Source of the DNA: JAVBNO01 sp031551485
GTDB lineage: Bacteria > Bacillota > Clostridia > Oscillospirales > Ruminococcaceae
DNA: 64,000 bases
Reading direction: 5' to 3'
Assembly: GCA_031551485.1 (NCBI GenBank)
Contig: JAVBNO010000019.1
Location: 1 to 64,000, forward strand
Shown: piece after piece, positions 42,801 to 51,685 of the stretch
Position numbering within the stretch: position 1 is the first letter of the stretch
Layout of the letters: each line of letters begins with the position of its first letter
Made by a program: the position numbers and the translations under genes
The notes under the pieces: generated by a model
The model's input: the letters and a program-made list of their open reading frames with translations, nothing else
The model's database searches: none
What the model was told of the DNA's origin: nothing

Positions 42801-45800
42801 CGAGGGACTTGAGTTAACGTGGGAGGCCGCGGCGGGAAATCCGGAATATGCCGTCTTCATGATTGAAGTTCCGCGAGAGTTGCCTTCATTAAGCATCGAT
42901 AAATACAAACAAATGTCCGTTGAGGAGCTTTGGAACCTGGGCGGCTGGAAGCGAATGTTGACCACCTCCAAAACAAACGCCGTGATCAGCGAAACCTCCT
43001 ATTCGCATTTAGTGGATACGATGCCGATCATCGCCGTATGCGTACAGACGGGCAGTAAAAACATCACCGATATCACGCGTGAGCAATCTGTCGACTTGAG
43101 TATTGACTTATTAACATCAAAGACTGCCCAAGAGATTCACGCGGGTTTTGTTTCGCTGGATTGGGATATTCCCGACGACCCGCAGGTGCAGTTCTACCGC
43201 GTCTACCGCGCGGAAGTGAACTCCTTCAAGACCCCGGTGGACGAATCAGCACTTGCGTGGACGCTGGTGGGGGACCGGCTGAGTTCTCCCCAGTACACCG
43301 ACCCGGTGGAGCAGAGCCGCGCACACTTCTATTACTACAAAGTCACATCGGTTTCACCTTGGGGCGTGGAGGCTGCGGCGGGAACGGTAAAACCGTTTCG
43401 CGTGCCGGCCACCAAGCCGCCGCAGACGCCTAATCTGCTTACGCCGCTGCAGAGTAAGGACGGCATAAAAGTCAACTTTGCCGCCGTGCCGTACTGCGAT
43501 AAATATGTGATTTATCGGACAGCCATTACGAACGTAAGCGATGAGTATCTAACCAGGCTGAACAGCAATGTAAAGACCGCGTTATTTTCCAGCCCTTCGT
43601 TGGAGGATGAATTCCTCACCTCTCTATTGGGCAGCTCCATTAAGCTCAGCGGAAAGCCGGGGCTGCAAACACCGCTCAATGCCGCCAGCCGGTTCAAAAC
43701 GCTACATTACGGAGACGCCAGCCGGGTATCGGGGCTTGATACCGGCACAAAGCTATCCACATACCAACAAATCCTCAATGACCTCGGCCCGCTTGCCCTG
43801 GCCGATTACCGCGATCTTTCGATTGAGATGATGAAACGGGTCACGTGGGAAAATATAGGTGAACTGCGCGTTGATTATGAAACCGGCGCGGTGCTCGACC
43901 CGAATACTGGCAATCCTGTCGACCCAGTTGATCCCGCCACAGGTTTGCTCAAGCCGCTCTATTTCATTGATCCAACGCCCCAATACGGCATCATGTACTT
44001 ATACACTGTGCAGGCCTGGAACGACGACGGCCTTGGTTCCACGCGGCCGGAACCCATTGAGGCGACACCAAGGCGAAGCGGGCCGTTCGATCCCATCAAG
44101 AATCTGAAAGGGGAGTGGGTGAACAAGCAGCCCCTGCTGACGTGGAACACGCCCAGGATGTCCACTCTCACGCCGGAGCGCTGCCTTGAGGAGACAGTCG
44201 GCTATATTGTCTACCGTTCCGACACCAAGAACGGCGAATACTATCAGGCAAGCCCCATGGTATTCGCGCCTACATGGACGGACAAAAATGCCGACCCGTA
44301 TGCGTATAACTGGTATCGCATCAAGGTGTTGGATACCGGTGGCTACCTCAGCGAGTTTTCCGATCCGATACTGATGCAAATGAATTTCGTCAGCACGGTA
44401 AAGCCCAAAATTCCGCATTTTTCGCTCGACCCTCTGCAGGCGCCGACAATTGCCTTTGAACGTAACCGCTATACGGTCGCCTTGCGTATACCTTTTGAGG
44501 CGAGCTATACGCTTACAGGCACGGAGCCGATAGAGGTGACTGTTACGGCGGTGGATGCCAACGGATCGCCGGTGACAGGATTCACAGTGGACGCAACGGC
44601 GAAGAAGGTGCTTGCGGGGCCGGCATTGGGCGTCGGCACTTACAGCGTCACGGTCCAGGCAGAGAACGCGGCGGGCACGGACCAAAAGGATTTTGTGCTC
44701 ACCGTTGGCGAACCGGAGGCGCGCACGCCACCGAAGCTGGCGACGCGCGACGATCAGTATACCTTTGTCTTTTCGCGCCCGGCCAGGCCGACGGGCACAT
44801 TTGAAGAGCAGCTTGCCGCCACAGGCAGCATACCGCTGACCTGGTCGCTGGAGCCGTATGTGGAAGCCACGGGAATGCCAAGTACGGTGCCGGAAACGGT
44901 GAGCATAGATCAAAACGGCTTATTAAGCATCGAGCAGCAAACTGCCGCCGGCAGTTACTTCTTCTACGTCGTCGTCAGCAACGCTATGGGCAGCGACAAG
45001 CAGCTCATCCATATGGAAATCGCGAATGCTTCCGCGCTATCCCAAACATTCAGGCCAAGAGGGGTCTCTGTGTCAAGTGGGCGAAGTGAAGGAACGATGC
45101 CGCTGGTACAGCTTGTCGTGTCGGAACAGAAGCCAGCAGATAAAGGCGGCTATTACAGCGACAGCGCGGATTGCGCAGGCTTTACGCTGGCCGATGTCAG
45201 CCTTATCCCTTCCTCTGCAAGTGCGCCGCACTCGCCAGGCTATGTCGGCACCGCAACGCTGAACCTGGAAGGCGTGGAGCCAATCCCGGTGCACATTTAC
45301 GGCGCGACCATGCAGACCACGTCGGACGGGGAAGTGATGACCGTCGGGACGGTCTATCTTGATCAGCCGGTGGTACTGAAGGCCACCGGTGTCACACTGG
45401 TCAGCATGGACATTAACCCGAAAAACGAGAAGCAGACCGTAAGCGGATATGTAAAAAGCACCAAGCCCAATCAAAACGTGATGGGCAGCACCTACGCCGT
45501 GGCGTTTACCGATGCCGTCCTGTCGCCGCAAGGCACTGTAAACGCCGCCGTCACGATACCCACGCTCAAGTATGAACAATTCGTGTTGCACAACATCGAC
45601 AACGTTCAGATCAGGCTGCCGAGCACGGCTTCAGATACGTTCTTCCTGATGGCCTCCTGCAAGCAAGTGACGATGAAAGCGCCGCTGGAGACGCTCAGTA
45701 ACGAGGGCATCACTTTTGGCGCAGGCTCGTACGGCTTTGACTTGGACGGCAAAATAAGCGGCACCATGGTGGCGGTGGAGCAGGAGCAATTCCTGCAACT

Positions 45801-48800
45801 GCTGGTGCCCGGCGGATCGGGCCTGCGCGTCAAGGCGAAGCTGACCTTCACGCACGGCGTGGCGCAGTCCGACAGCTATATCCGTGGGCGGCTGATTCTG
45901 CCCTTCGAGCGGGCGGACGCAGTGGGCAGCGGCGTGCCTGGGGTCTATGCGGGTGTGCACCCCAAGACCAGCCTGATGGATGCGCTCGCCGATGTCAATC
46001 TGGGTGACGTACAGAGGGTTAAAGACCATCTGGCGCAGGGCGACCTTTCCATTCTCGACAGCCTCATACTCAAATTTGGGCAAAATGTTCAGGAAAACGC
46101 GCTGCTCATCGTGCCGGGCGACAAGGCATTGCAGGATGAGTGCGGGTACGTGGACTTTAACGTCAAAAACTGGAGCGGTAAGGGCTTTATGGTGGAGTCC
46201 GCCGCGATGACGCCGACGCGCATGGCCGAGCGCGCCATGTCCATCAATCTGCAACGCAGTCAGGCCATCGTCATCGCTCCTACCTCCGTCTCGATTGATC
46301 TCGATCGGGAGAAATTCCACCCCGTTGCGGGTGGCGGTGAGAACCCTCTCATACAGACACCCAAGGAGACGGAAAAACCATTCTGGGTCGGTTTGGTGAT
46401 GAAAGGTGGTACGGTGGCGCTGCCGCCGGACTTTGTCGAGACGGCGGAGGGCGGCTCCATCCTCTTCGGCCTGGCCGAGGGCGAAATGATCTACGACCTC
46501 AACGGCTTTAGCTACCAAAACTATCTGTACAGCGATGACAAGGACGGCGTGCCGGCGCAGTTTGGAGACAGCCTGGGTGGTTTTGAGGATGTGCGCGTGT
46601 TCGACTGCCTGCTTGACATGTATGCCAACCGTGTCAACCTTGAGATCAATGCCAAGGTCAGGCTGGATCTATTCAACAACAACTGGGTCAATGCCAGGCT
46701 CTACACCAACAAGGAGAACAATGACGACGGCCAAAAAGGATCGTTCCTCTGCTCCGTCGCGCCCACGGTGATTGAAGGCGCCAACGGTGCGGGCGTCGAT
46801 CTGAACATCGACGGCGGGTTTTTAAAGCCCGACGGGCTACACATTAACGGCAATATAATGGTGGACACCCCAGAAGTGCAAACCGACTCCGAAGAGCCGC
46901 TTGCCTTTATCGACATGATCGTGCCGTCCAAAGCCGAAATGACCAATCGCGAGAATAACAGGGAAAATATATGGGCCAACGTTACGCTCGACAAGCCGAC
47001 CCCCATTACCTTTCAAGGCTTTTCCATGGAAATTCGGGCACTGGATTTGGAATACTCGGAAGCCAAGACAATTGAGCAGAAAAAAGCGGCCGGCACCGTC
47101 ATCGCCCTTCCGCAGAGCGGCTATCCGACCTATTTATCGCTGCATGGGTCGACAGTATTGTCGGAAAACATAGCAATGGGGCAAGACACGACCGACACCG
47201 TCAAACTGGAATGCCGAAAATCGGACATTGTCCCGGTTGTGCTGTACGAAGAGTGCGCTTCGGTGCTGGACGCGAATTTCGACGACTGCATCAGCGTCAA
47301 GGGCAAACTGGTACCCAAGCTCACCGGGTCGGACTTGACCGTTCCAGGCGGCGCGAGTAATATGAGCGCCAACACAAAGGACACTGCCCCACATATCATG
47401 CTATTGTCCGCCGGAACTGCGCCCGCCGTCCCGGCCCTGCCGCAAATCCCCGCGCTCCCCAACGCCGAGAGCATTTTGAAGGATGCGAAGGCCACTGCCG
47501 AAGAAAAGCTTGCGGCCTACAAAAAAGCGCTGAAAGACGAGATTGACCAGTACAAGAAAGCGGTTGAGGCAGAGCTGGCCAAATACAAGGACATGACGGA
47601 GGCGGAGGCGAAGAAGTATCGCGAAGCGGCCGAAAAACAGCTTGAGGAATATAAAGGCAAAGCTGTCGACGAGCTGGAAAAATACCTGGACATCACCCAG
47701 GAGGAACTTAAACAATACAAGGAAGAGCTGGAAAAAGAGCTCGGCGAGTACATCGATTTGGGCAAGCTTGGTGCGGGGCTCATTGAGTTTAACACAGAGC
47801 AGTTGGATCTGAACTACCTCAGCCAGCTCAAGTCGCTGCCGGTTGTGACCAAAACGCGCTTTGGGTATGACATGGACAACGAGCGTTGCTATTTCGCTGT
47901 GGGCCTTATGCCCAAGAATAAGCCAGGAAGCAACAAGGAGACTATAGCAATCAACTTTGGCGCAGGCGATATCCGCAATTTCACCGGCATCGTCACCTAT
48001 AACATGGTCGTAAAGCGCGACGCGCAGGGCAGACATGAGTTCCCTGCCCAGCCGGGAGAAATCGCCGCATTCATCAAGAACATGTCGGTTTACAGGGAAT
48101 CGGGCAGTACCTTCGCCGCCGGCATCCGGGGCACAATGAAAATCATCGGCTTTTGCGAGATCCGCGAGCTGTACTTCGGCTTTGAGAAAGGCCCTATCAT
48201 TAACGCAGACGGCGGTATCTACATTCCGCTGGATGTGGCAGGGATGATCAGTGGCGACGGCATGGAAAAGGTCGGTACGGTCGCTATCCTTTACGACCAC
48301 CCCAACCGCTATTTCTCCTTCAGCATGACGCTTGACGGCATCGATCTAGTCGCGGCGAAAGTCAGCGGCAGTATGGGATTTGAGTTCAGCCCGCACATGT
48401 TCGGCGTCTCGCTGGGCTATCCGGAGACCATGGCCGGCAACATTTCCATCTTCCGGTTCGGTGTTGGCATCGGGTTCCGCATCGACAGCGAGGAAGGCAA
48501 CTACATCAGAGCCAAGCTGGAGGTCGGACTGCAAAAAGATGTGAAGGTCGCCATCGTCTACCTCAGCGGATACCTCTACGCCGGAGCCGATGGAGGGTAT
48601 TATTGGGGTGGCACGGATAAAGGCAATGGATTTTATCTGACTATTTACCTGAAAGGCGGCATAAAGGGCGGCATTATGCTGGGCGAAGCTCGCTGGGATA
48701 TCATCAAACTGATGCTCGACGCGCGGGGTACCATTAGCTCGCTTCCCCCGAGCAAAGACTGGAATCTGCACTGCTCGGCCAAGGTCAGCTACTGTCTCGA

Positions 48801-48876
48801 CTTGTTCCTCTTCTCAATCGACGGCTCGGTCGAGGCCTCGTTTGATACGACAATAGCGGCGCCGCAGATAGTGTAA
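39847..48876 (+). CDS. Giant (3009-aa) exported multi-domain surface protein, function unknown
   Basis: GTG 39847 follows GAGGGGG. Residues 1-20 are basic; 22-45 form a signal-anchor helix (ISIPAAALITAGVLWACG). FN3-like modules lie at about 220-290, 460-577, 618-751, 838-958, 985-1095, 1099-1188, about 1197-1411 (with a large insertion) and 1419-1518, recognisable by repeats such as YRVYRAEV and YIVYRSDT. Two He_PIG-like Ig domains follow at about 1541-1624 (GVGTYSVTVQAENAAGTDQK) and 1637-1730. A long beta-rich part (about 1740-2520) precedes a Lys/Glu-rich helical segment (2539-2640, repeats of EEY/ELEKY). The C-terminus (about 2650-3009) is Gly/aromatic-rich beta with alternating strands. 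No LPXTG or S-layer motif is seen. It may be a giant adhesin or surface fibre; not recognised by name. Confidence 0.85.
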   Translation: MKQLTGAWNWIQKQFKVHTTRSLLISIPAAALITAGVLWACGILSLESWSYLPNREYILAPTEPAEPQTLNELLHSDMPSMDTLLQNPSIAQELLNAKTLTDVVDSRLALNNLHDLDVQLAAQLAEDPETIDVVDMESAQINAVSASHSEKAVITSLVYTPGDHSAEQLATTNALQNQYQTMATLKAATGQLLAPKEYDDLVVMPIAMNMKGIVDDGEAMIHLLPAGDWLPTDGYKLYREVDGQSVLIAENVASPSAALAGGVGGEHALKVQALYKQAELSDAKLSQLGMTASQFRETAYRMDTAESKTRISGQNNFMRMHELLITEPNGNEQKIPETDLMLGSPVVVMGRQANGLYQSAAVQSRIWKQFSLIPSALPSGIDSIQTLPNGQAKYRLAAEIMAARQQISTLSFVDDAFAEEAGFLIRDDLSTLGLDDGTTVTYRVETPDHQTSTLEIAYGYTNTLTKPQGLMGYGIDGKVPLRWNAAENPQERGIISGYMIERKLDGESKFTVVNGEPVAITYILNENDIYFETLSFYEDAVENGRTAEYRIRSLDIFGRMSKPSDVIKFKVEQVTPPNAPTVSAPVFSRDGSSASIGEMIAVQNAINQNKGKTGIVLPVFTDSADTVRFTIYRAEAVGARPFGKPVPIANLSYDNPKPKAEATASSEPLTEPVPQEQAQTGIKRVNGTQQTLLQNAAASYPDLVYYDADIKEGVTYKYWVSVWDSWNNESAWSQSVSYGVRTGAEPATPAALNAAMLVRELPDRSNDPPGLVNDSTVTLANLAQMPTMPVRKIPGTDADTVKRADESGIAIGHFMSVAGMPDVIDKQFDNLPEQKYIHMLVAVRGEDVQPNGGAWLQWPAYSGEGLGGYAVYRPVFPVGALPDLQQMSRSELIQLGTWKKTTSNTVTQNQLFVTGLDKTPGKIHLFLICLLPETEGTTASIETDGKKETIFVPEGLQHAQAPIYSPHQIIFAEDLYSYRDYYHEIEGLELTWEAAAGNPEYAVFMIEVPRELPSLSIDKYKQMSVEELWNLGGWKRMLTTSKTNAVISETSYSHLVDTMPIIAVCVQTGSKNITDITREQSVDLSIDLLTSKTAQEIHAGFVSLDWDIPDDPQVQFYRVYRAEVNSFKTPVDESALAWTLVGDRLSSPQYTDPVEQSRAHFYYYKVTSVSPWGVEAAAGTVKPFRVPATKPPQTPNLLTPLQSKDGIKVNFAAVPYCDKYVIYRTAITNVSDEYLTRLNSNVKTALFSSPSLEDEFLTSLLGSSIKLSGKPGLQTPLNAASRFKTLHYGDASRVSGLDTGTKLSTYQQILNDLGPLALADYRDLSIEMMKRVTWENIGELRVDYETGAVLDPNTGNPVDPVDPATGLLKPLYFIDPTPQYGIMYLYTVQAWNDDGLGSTRPEPIEATPRRSGPFDPIKNLKGEWVNKQPLLTWNTPRMSTLTPERCLEETVGYIVYRSDTKNGEYYQASPMVFAPTWTDKNADPYAYNWYRIKVLDTGGYLSEFSDPILMQMNFVSTVKPKIPHFSLDPLQAPTIAFERNRYTVALRIPFEASYTLTGTEPIEVTVTAVDANGSPVTGFTVDATAKKVLAGPALGVGTYSVTVQAENAAGTDQKDFVLTVGEPEARTPPKLATRDDQYTFVFSRPARPTGTFEEQLAATGSIPLTWSLEPYVEATGMPSTVPETVSIDQNGLLSIEQQTAAGSYFFYVVVSNAMGSDKQLIHMEIANASALSQTFRPRGVSVSSGRSEGTMPLVQLVVSEQKPADKGGYYSDSADCAGFTLADVSLIPSSASAPHSPGYVGTATLNLEGVEPIPVHIYGATMQTTSDGEVMTVGTVYLDQPVVLKATGVTLVSMDINPKNEKQTVSGYVKSTKPNQNVMGSTYAVAFTDAVLSPQGTVNAAVTIPTLKYEQFVLHNIDNVQIRLPSTASDTFFLMASCKQVTMKAPLETLSNEGITFGAGSYGFDLDGKISGTMVAVEQEQFLQLLVPGGSGLRVKAKLTFTHGVAQSDSYIRGRLILPFERADAVGSGVPGVYAGVHPKTSLMDALADVNLGDVQRVKDHLAQGDLSILDSLILKFGQNVQENALLIVPGDKALQDECGYVDFNVKNWSGKGFMVESAAMTPTRMAERAMSINLQRSQAIVIAPTSVSIDLDREKFHPVAGGGENPLIQTPKETEKPFWVGLVMKGGTVALPPDFVETAEGGSILFGLAEGEMIYDLNGFSYQNYLYSDDKDGVPAQFGDSLGGFEDVRVFDCLLDMYANRVNLEINAKVRLDLFNNNWVNARLYTNKENNDDGQKGSFLCSVAPTVIEGANGAGVDLNIDGGFLKPDGLHINGNIMVDTPEVQTDSEEPLAFIDMIVPSKAEMTNRENNRENIWANVTLDKPTPITFQGFSMEIRALDLEYSEAKTIEQKKAAGTVIALPQSGYPTYLSLHGSTVLSENIAMGQDTTDTVKLECRKSDIVPVVLYEECASVLDANFDDCISVKGKLVPKLTGSDLTVPGGASNMSANTKDTAPHIMLLSAGTAPAVPALPQIPALPNAESILKDAKATAEEKLAAYKKALKDEIDQYKKAVEAELAKYKDMTEAEAKKYREAAEKQLEEYKGKAVDELEKYLDITQEELKQYKEELEKELGEYIDLGKLGAGLIEFNTEQLDLNYLSQLKSLPVVTKTRFGYDMDNERCYFAVGLMPKNKPGSNKETIAINFGAGDIRNFTGIVTYNMVVKRDAQGRHEFPAQPGEIAAFIKNMSVYRESGSTFAAGIRGTMKIIGFCEIRELYFGFEKGPIINADGGIYIPLDVAGMISGDGMEKVGTVAILYDHPNRYFSFSMTLDGIDLVAAKVSGSMGFEFSPHMFGVSLGYPETMAGNISIFRFGVGIGFRIDSEEGNYIRAKLEVGLQKDVKVAIVYLSGYLYAGADGGYYWGGTDKGNGFYLTIYLKGGIKGGIMLGEARWDIIKLMLDARGTISSLPPSKDWNLHCSAKVSYCLDLFLFSIDGSVEASFDTTIAAPQIV

Positions 48877-49284
48877 AATAAAGGCCTTTCTGCAAGGAGA
48901 ATGATAAAATACGAAAAGGTATGCGGGGCATGTAGATGGGTACTGCACGCCCCGCTGTTCTAAAAATCGATTATTGCATGAAAGATTTATTGGTTGCCAT
49001 CGTGCTTTTCGCCTATTTAGGCTGGCTGTAACGGCAATGGGATTTTATGTTCAGCGCAAGCGTAACATGTCACTGCGGGGAACGTGCTGATTCTGATCAA
49101 TATCGGCTCTGGTATAATGGTTTTGGTGCCGTTATGGGGGTTTGCATGTGGCTTGCTTAACAGAAAAGGAAAGGGTCGCTGACGCTGTATGCCAACCTTT
49201 GGCGCTTGTAGCTTGACGGTAAAATCCCCCGTTGCTGTCGGGTGAATACATTATGATTGCGTTTTATGTCAGATGTGGGAAAAA
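48877..49284. other. Intergenic region after the giant gene, with gene remains
   Basis: The stretch has no intact gene. The first 100 bases show nothing; 48978-49182 holds a decayed small membrane protein (separate entry); 49183-49284 shows nothing recognisable. Confidence 0.5.
48978..49182 (+). pseudogene. Frameshifted remnant of a small two-helix membrane protein
   Basis: From ATG 48978 the frame gives MKDLLVAIVLFAYLGWL then a stop at 49029. In the next frame VTAMGFYVQRKRNMSLRG continues, and from 49081 a third frame gives NVLILINIGSGIMVLVPLWG and ends with LLNRKGKGR before TGA 49180. Joined, these make a sensible protein of about 67 residues with two hydrophobic helices and a basic loop. 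Two frameshifts are needed, so it is probably decayed. Confidence 0.5.
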
Positions 49285-49334
49285 CATAAGGAGAATGGCC
49301 TCTCATCGAAAATAGAGAGGTCATTCTCCTTATG
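49279..49334 (-). terminator. Terminator of the minus-strand cupin gene
   Basis: Arms 49285-49304 and 49315-49334 (CATAAGGAGAATGGCCTCTC and its near-complement, one G-U) form a 20-bp stem. On the minus strand it is followed by TTTTT (49284-49280). Confidence 0.75.
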
Positions 49335-49375
49335 ACATTAAAACGAGCGTTTTCAACTGCACAATAGAGGCATGA

Positions 49376-49840
49376 TTACTCGTGATGTTCGGCAGCTTCC
49401 GCATCCAACTTTGTTTTATGTACCGTACCGTGCGGATGCTGAACAGGTGCATAGATCGAATACAACTTAATCGGCACATTTCCGGTATTGACAAGATTGT
49501 GCCATATGCCGGCTGGAACAAAAACCGCCGAGCCGTCGCGCACCTGTTTTTGAAAGTTCAAGATGTCCTTGTTGCTTCCCATCATGGCAATGCCGTGCCC
49601 GGCCTCGACACGCAGGAACTGGTCCAGATAAGGATGAGACTCCAGGCCAATTTCACCGCCTACAGGTATACTCATGAGCGTTAATTGCAAATGATTGCCA
49701 GTCCACAAGGCTGTTCTGAAATTTGGGTTTTGCTGGGTTTTCCTGCTGATATCTACGACAAACGGCTCCGGCCCGTAATCCACTGTGCGCTGTTTGTAAT
49801 ATGGATCCATATATCCCGCACAATTGTTGCTTCTAGGCAT
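49376..49840 (-). CDS. Cupin-domain protein
   Basis: A 154-aa single-domain cupin. Motif 1 is in IGLESHPYLDQFLRVEAGHG (His and Glu type metal ligands), and motif 2 in FVPAGIWHNLVNTGNVPIKL (His). The C-terminus is His-rich (APVQHPHG and AAEHHE). ATG 49840 is preferred to GTG 49849, which is too near the site. Many such small cupins bind a metal and act as sugar isomerases, dioxygenases or storage-type proteins; the reaction is not assigned. Confidence 0.85.
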   Translation of the reverse strand: MPRSNNCAGYMDPYYKQRTVDYGPEPFVVDISRKTQQNPNFRTALWTGNHLQLTLMSIPVGGEIGLESHPYLDQFLRVEAGHGIAMMGSNKDILNFQKQVRDGSAVFVPAGIWHNLVNTGNVPIKLYSIYAPVQHPHGTVHKTKLDAEAAEHHE

Positions 49841-49979
49841 TTTTTTCACCCTTTCGCTTTTTATGGTTTCCCATTACACCATATTATGCCGAAATTCCGT
49901 TTTTTGCTTGTCAACGGCAGGACACTAGAAGCCTGCCAATAACGCTTCGACAACCTCCACGGGGAAATCTGGCGGTGGG

Positions 49980-50174
49980 TCAATCAGAAGCGAATGTAAA
50001 AAGCTTTGGGTGTTTTGCCTTGTGGCACCATAAATCCGACTTTGCTGTTTTACACTGGGGGCATATCCATTTGCTGGAAAGCTGCTCCCACGGTGTACCC
50101 GGCGCAACCCCGGCGGCGGGCATTCCTTCCGTTTCATTGTAACCATAGCCGCAAAAAGGGCATATGTATTTCAC
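49980..50174 (-). CDS. Rubredoxin-like iron protein
   Basis: A 64-aa protein with both Cys pairs of rubredoxin: YICPFCGYGYNETEG and WICPQCKTAK, enough for one Fe(Cys)4 site. The usual Gly after the last Cys is Lys, and the C-terminus is about 10 residues longer than standard, with an extra Cys (LWCHKAK). GTG 50174 has AAGGAG 8 bases upstream. Rubredoxins carry single electrons, often to peroxide- or oxygen-reducing enzymes in anaerobes. It is about 140 bases from the cupin gene on the same strand. Confidence 0.85.
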   Translation of the reverse strand: MKYICPFCGYGYNETEGMPAAGVAPGTPWEQLSSKWICPQCKTAKSDLWCHKAKHPKLFTFASD

Positions 50175-50350
50175 AATCTCATCTCCTTCGACTGCCACCG
50201 ATGCCACATAATTTCATATTCAATTAATATATGTCGCAAGGTAAAACGATATGATCTATTGTGCCGACTATTTGGTTAGCGGCAACTGTCGAAAAAGCTT
50301 TTGCCTATCAGAAATTTGTGCAGTCCCAGCATTTTATCCGAGGTGTTTCA

Positions 50351-50379
50351 TTTGTGAGACGCCGGGATTGTGATATAAT
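50351..50379 (+). promoter_or_regulatory. Promoter of the MFS gene
   Basis: TTTGTG (50351-50356) or the overlapping TTGTGA, a 17- or 16-bp spacer, and perfect TATAAT (50374-50379); about 75 bases before the start. Confidence 0.6.
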
Positions 50380-50453
50380 CAAGTAACATATAATGATATA
50401 GTGATACCATGCTTGCTCCGATCCAATGAATCGTACGAAAAGAGGGTTGACCG

Positions 50454-51605
50454 GTGAAACATAATTCCCGCAACATCGTAACAATATCTTTGCTGTCAAT
50501 CCCACTTTCCGCGGGAGTCGCTTTAGTGCCCGTGTTGTCCAACATTGCCGCCGCTTTTCCGAATCAAAAAGAATCCATGCAGCTGCTGCTCACCATGCCA
50601 TCTTTATTTATGATGTTTTCGTCCCTGCTCACCAATACATTCGCTCAGAAGAGTTCATTAAAATTAATTGTGATCATAAGCATTTCAATGATTGCTTTTG
50701 CGGGTTTATCTCCCTACTGGATCATCGGTTTTACTTATTTGTTATTTTCCCGCGGCCTGATGGGAATAGGGCTGGGACTGCTTCATACAGCAATTGTAAG
50801 TTTGCCAGCACTTTATTTTAATGACAGTCAAACGCGGGATCATGCCGTCGGCATTCAGTCCGCTTTTGTGTGCGCCGGGGCAATACTATTTCATCTTTTA
50901 AGTGGTATCCTTGCAAAATATAACTGGAGATATGTTTTTTTAGTCCAGTTTTTAAATGTCATTCCTTTGCTGGCGGCCATTTTTTTAATGCCGAAAACAG
51001 CAAACGATAGAAAGACAGAATCAAAGCATCAGAGAATATTTGTCAAACACGCCATACCTATAGTCGGGATTACTTTTATTGGCATTGTACTCACCTGCAC
51101 TTATCCTTTAAATCTATCGTTGTTTGTTGAAAAGCAGGGTTTGGGTGATTCACAATTTGTAGGTCTGCTGACGAGTATCAACTCCGCCATTGGTTTTTTC
51201 ATTGGCTTGATTTTCGGTAAAGTATACGCAAAAGTGAGAGAGTATACTTTGTCCCTTGGATTTATATTATCGGCGGTTGCTTTGCTGATTGTTGCCTTCT
51301 TACCCAATCCAGCCATGTTATTGTTGGGCAGTATTTGTTTTGGCATAGGCACAAGTTTTATATCGCCGTCCCTATATTCAATATTGTATAAACGGGTAAA
51401 ACCGGAGGAAGTCGTTTCGTCTGTCGCAATGCTGGCGATAGCGGGCAACGTGTCCCAATTTATTTCACCCTTTGTTATCAATCCCATCGCAAAAATCATC
51501 GATGGTACCAGTGCAGAGGGTACAAGGTTTGTTGTTGCAGGTGCTGCCATATTTCTTTTGGCCATTTTTCTCTATTGGCAAAACCATAAAAAGGCAGGCA
51601 TATAA
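50454..51605 (+). CDS. Major facilitator superfamily transporter
   Basis: A 383-aa protein with about 12 hydrophobic helices starting at GTG 50454 behind AGAGGG. The loop-2/3 type motif is weak, but SRGLMGIGLGLLHTAIVSLP and the internal repeat of six plus six helices fit the MFS fold. Likely an efflux or small-molecule carrier. It uses AT-richer codons (att, tta, aaa) than the neighbouring genes, which suggests a different origin. No regulator is adjacent. Confidence 0.85.
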   Translation: MKHNSRNIVTISLLSIPLSAGVALVPVLSNIAAAFPNQKESMQLLLTMPSLFMMFSSLLTNTFAQKSSLKLIVIISISMIAFAGLSPYWIIGFTYLLFSRGLMGIGLGLLHTAIVSLPALYFNDSQTRDHAVGIQSAFVCAGAILFHLLSGILAKYNWRYVFLVQFLNVIPLLAAIFLMPKTANDRKTESKHQRIFVKHAIPIVGITFIGIVLTCTYPLNLSLFVEKQGLGDSQFVGLLTSINSAIGFFIGLIFGKVYAKVREYTLSLGFILSAVALLIVAFLPNPAMLLLGSICFGIGTSFISPSLYSILYKRVKPEEVVSSVAMLAIAGNVSQFISPFVINPIAKIIDGTSAEGTRFVVAGAAIFLLAIFLYWQNHKKAGI

Positions 51606-51649
51606 TATACAAAGCGATTGGGCAAGGTGAAAATAACTTTCGGCCGATA

Positions 51650-51685
51650 TAAAAGAAGAGACTCCCTAAGGAGTCTCTTCTTTTA
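51650..51685. terminator. Bidirectional terminator between convergent units
   Basis: TAAAAGAAGAGACTCC (51650-51665) and GGAGTCTCTTCTTTTA (51670-51685) are perfect complements with A- and T-rich ends usable on both strands. The carbamate kinase gene ends at 51683, inside the 3' arm. Confidence 0.85.

Noticed and set aside
39847..48876. Lipoprotein reading of the giant protein based on LWACG near residue 41
   Set aside because: Trp at the -2 position does not fit the lipobox consensus; a signal-anchor is the simpler reading.
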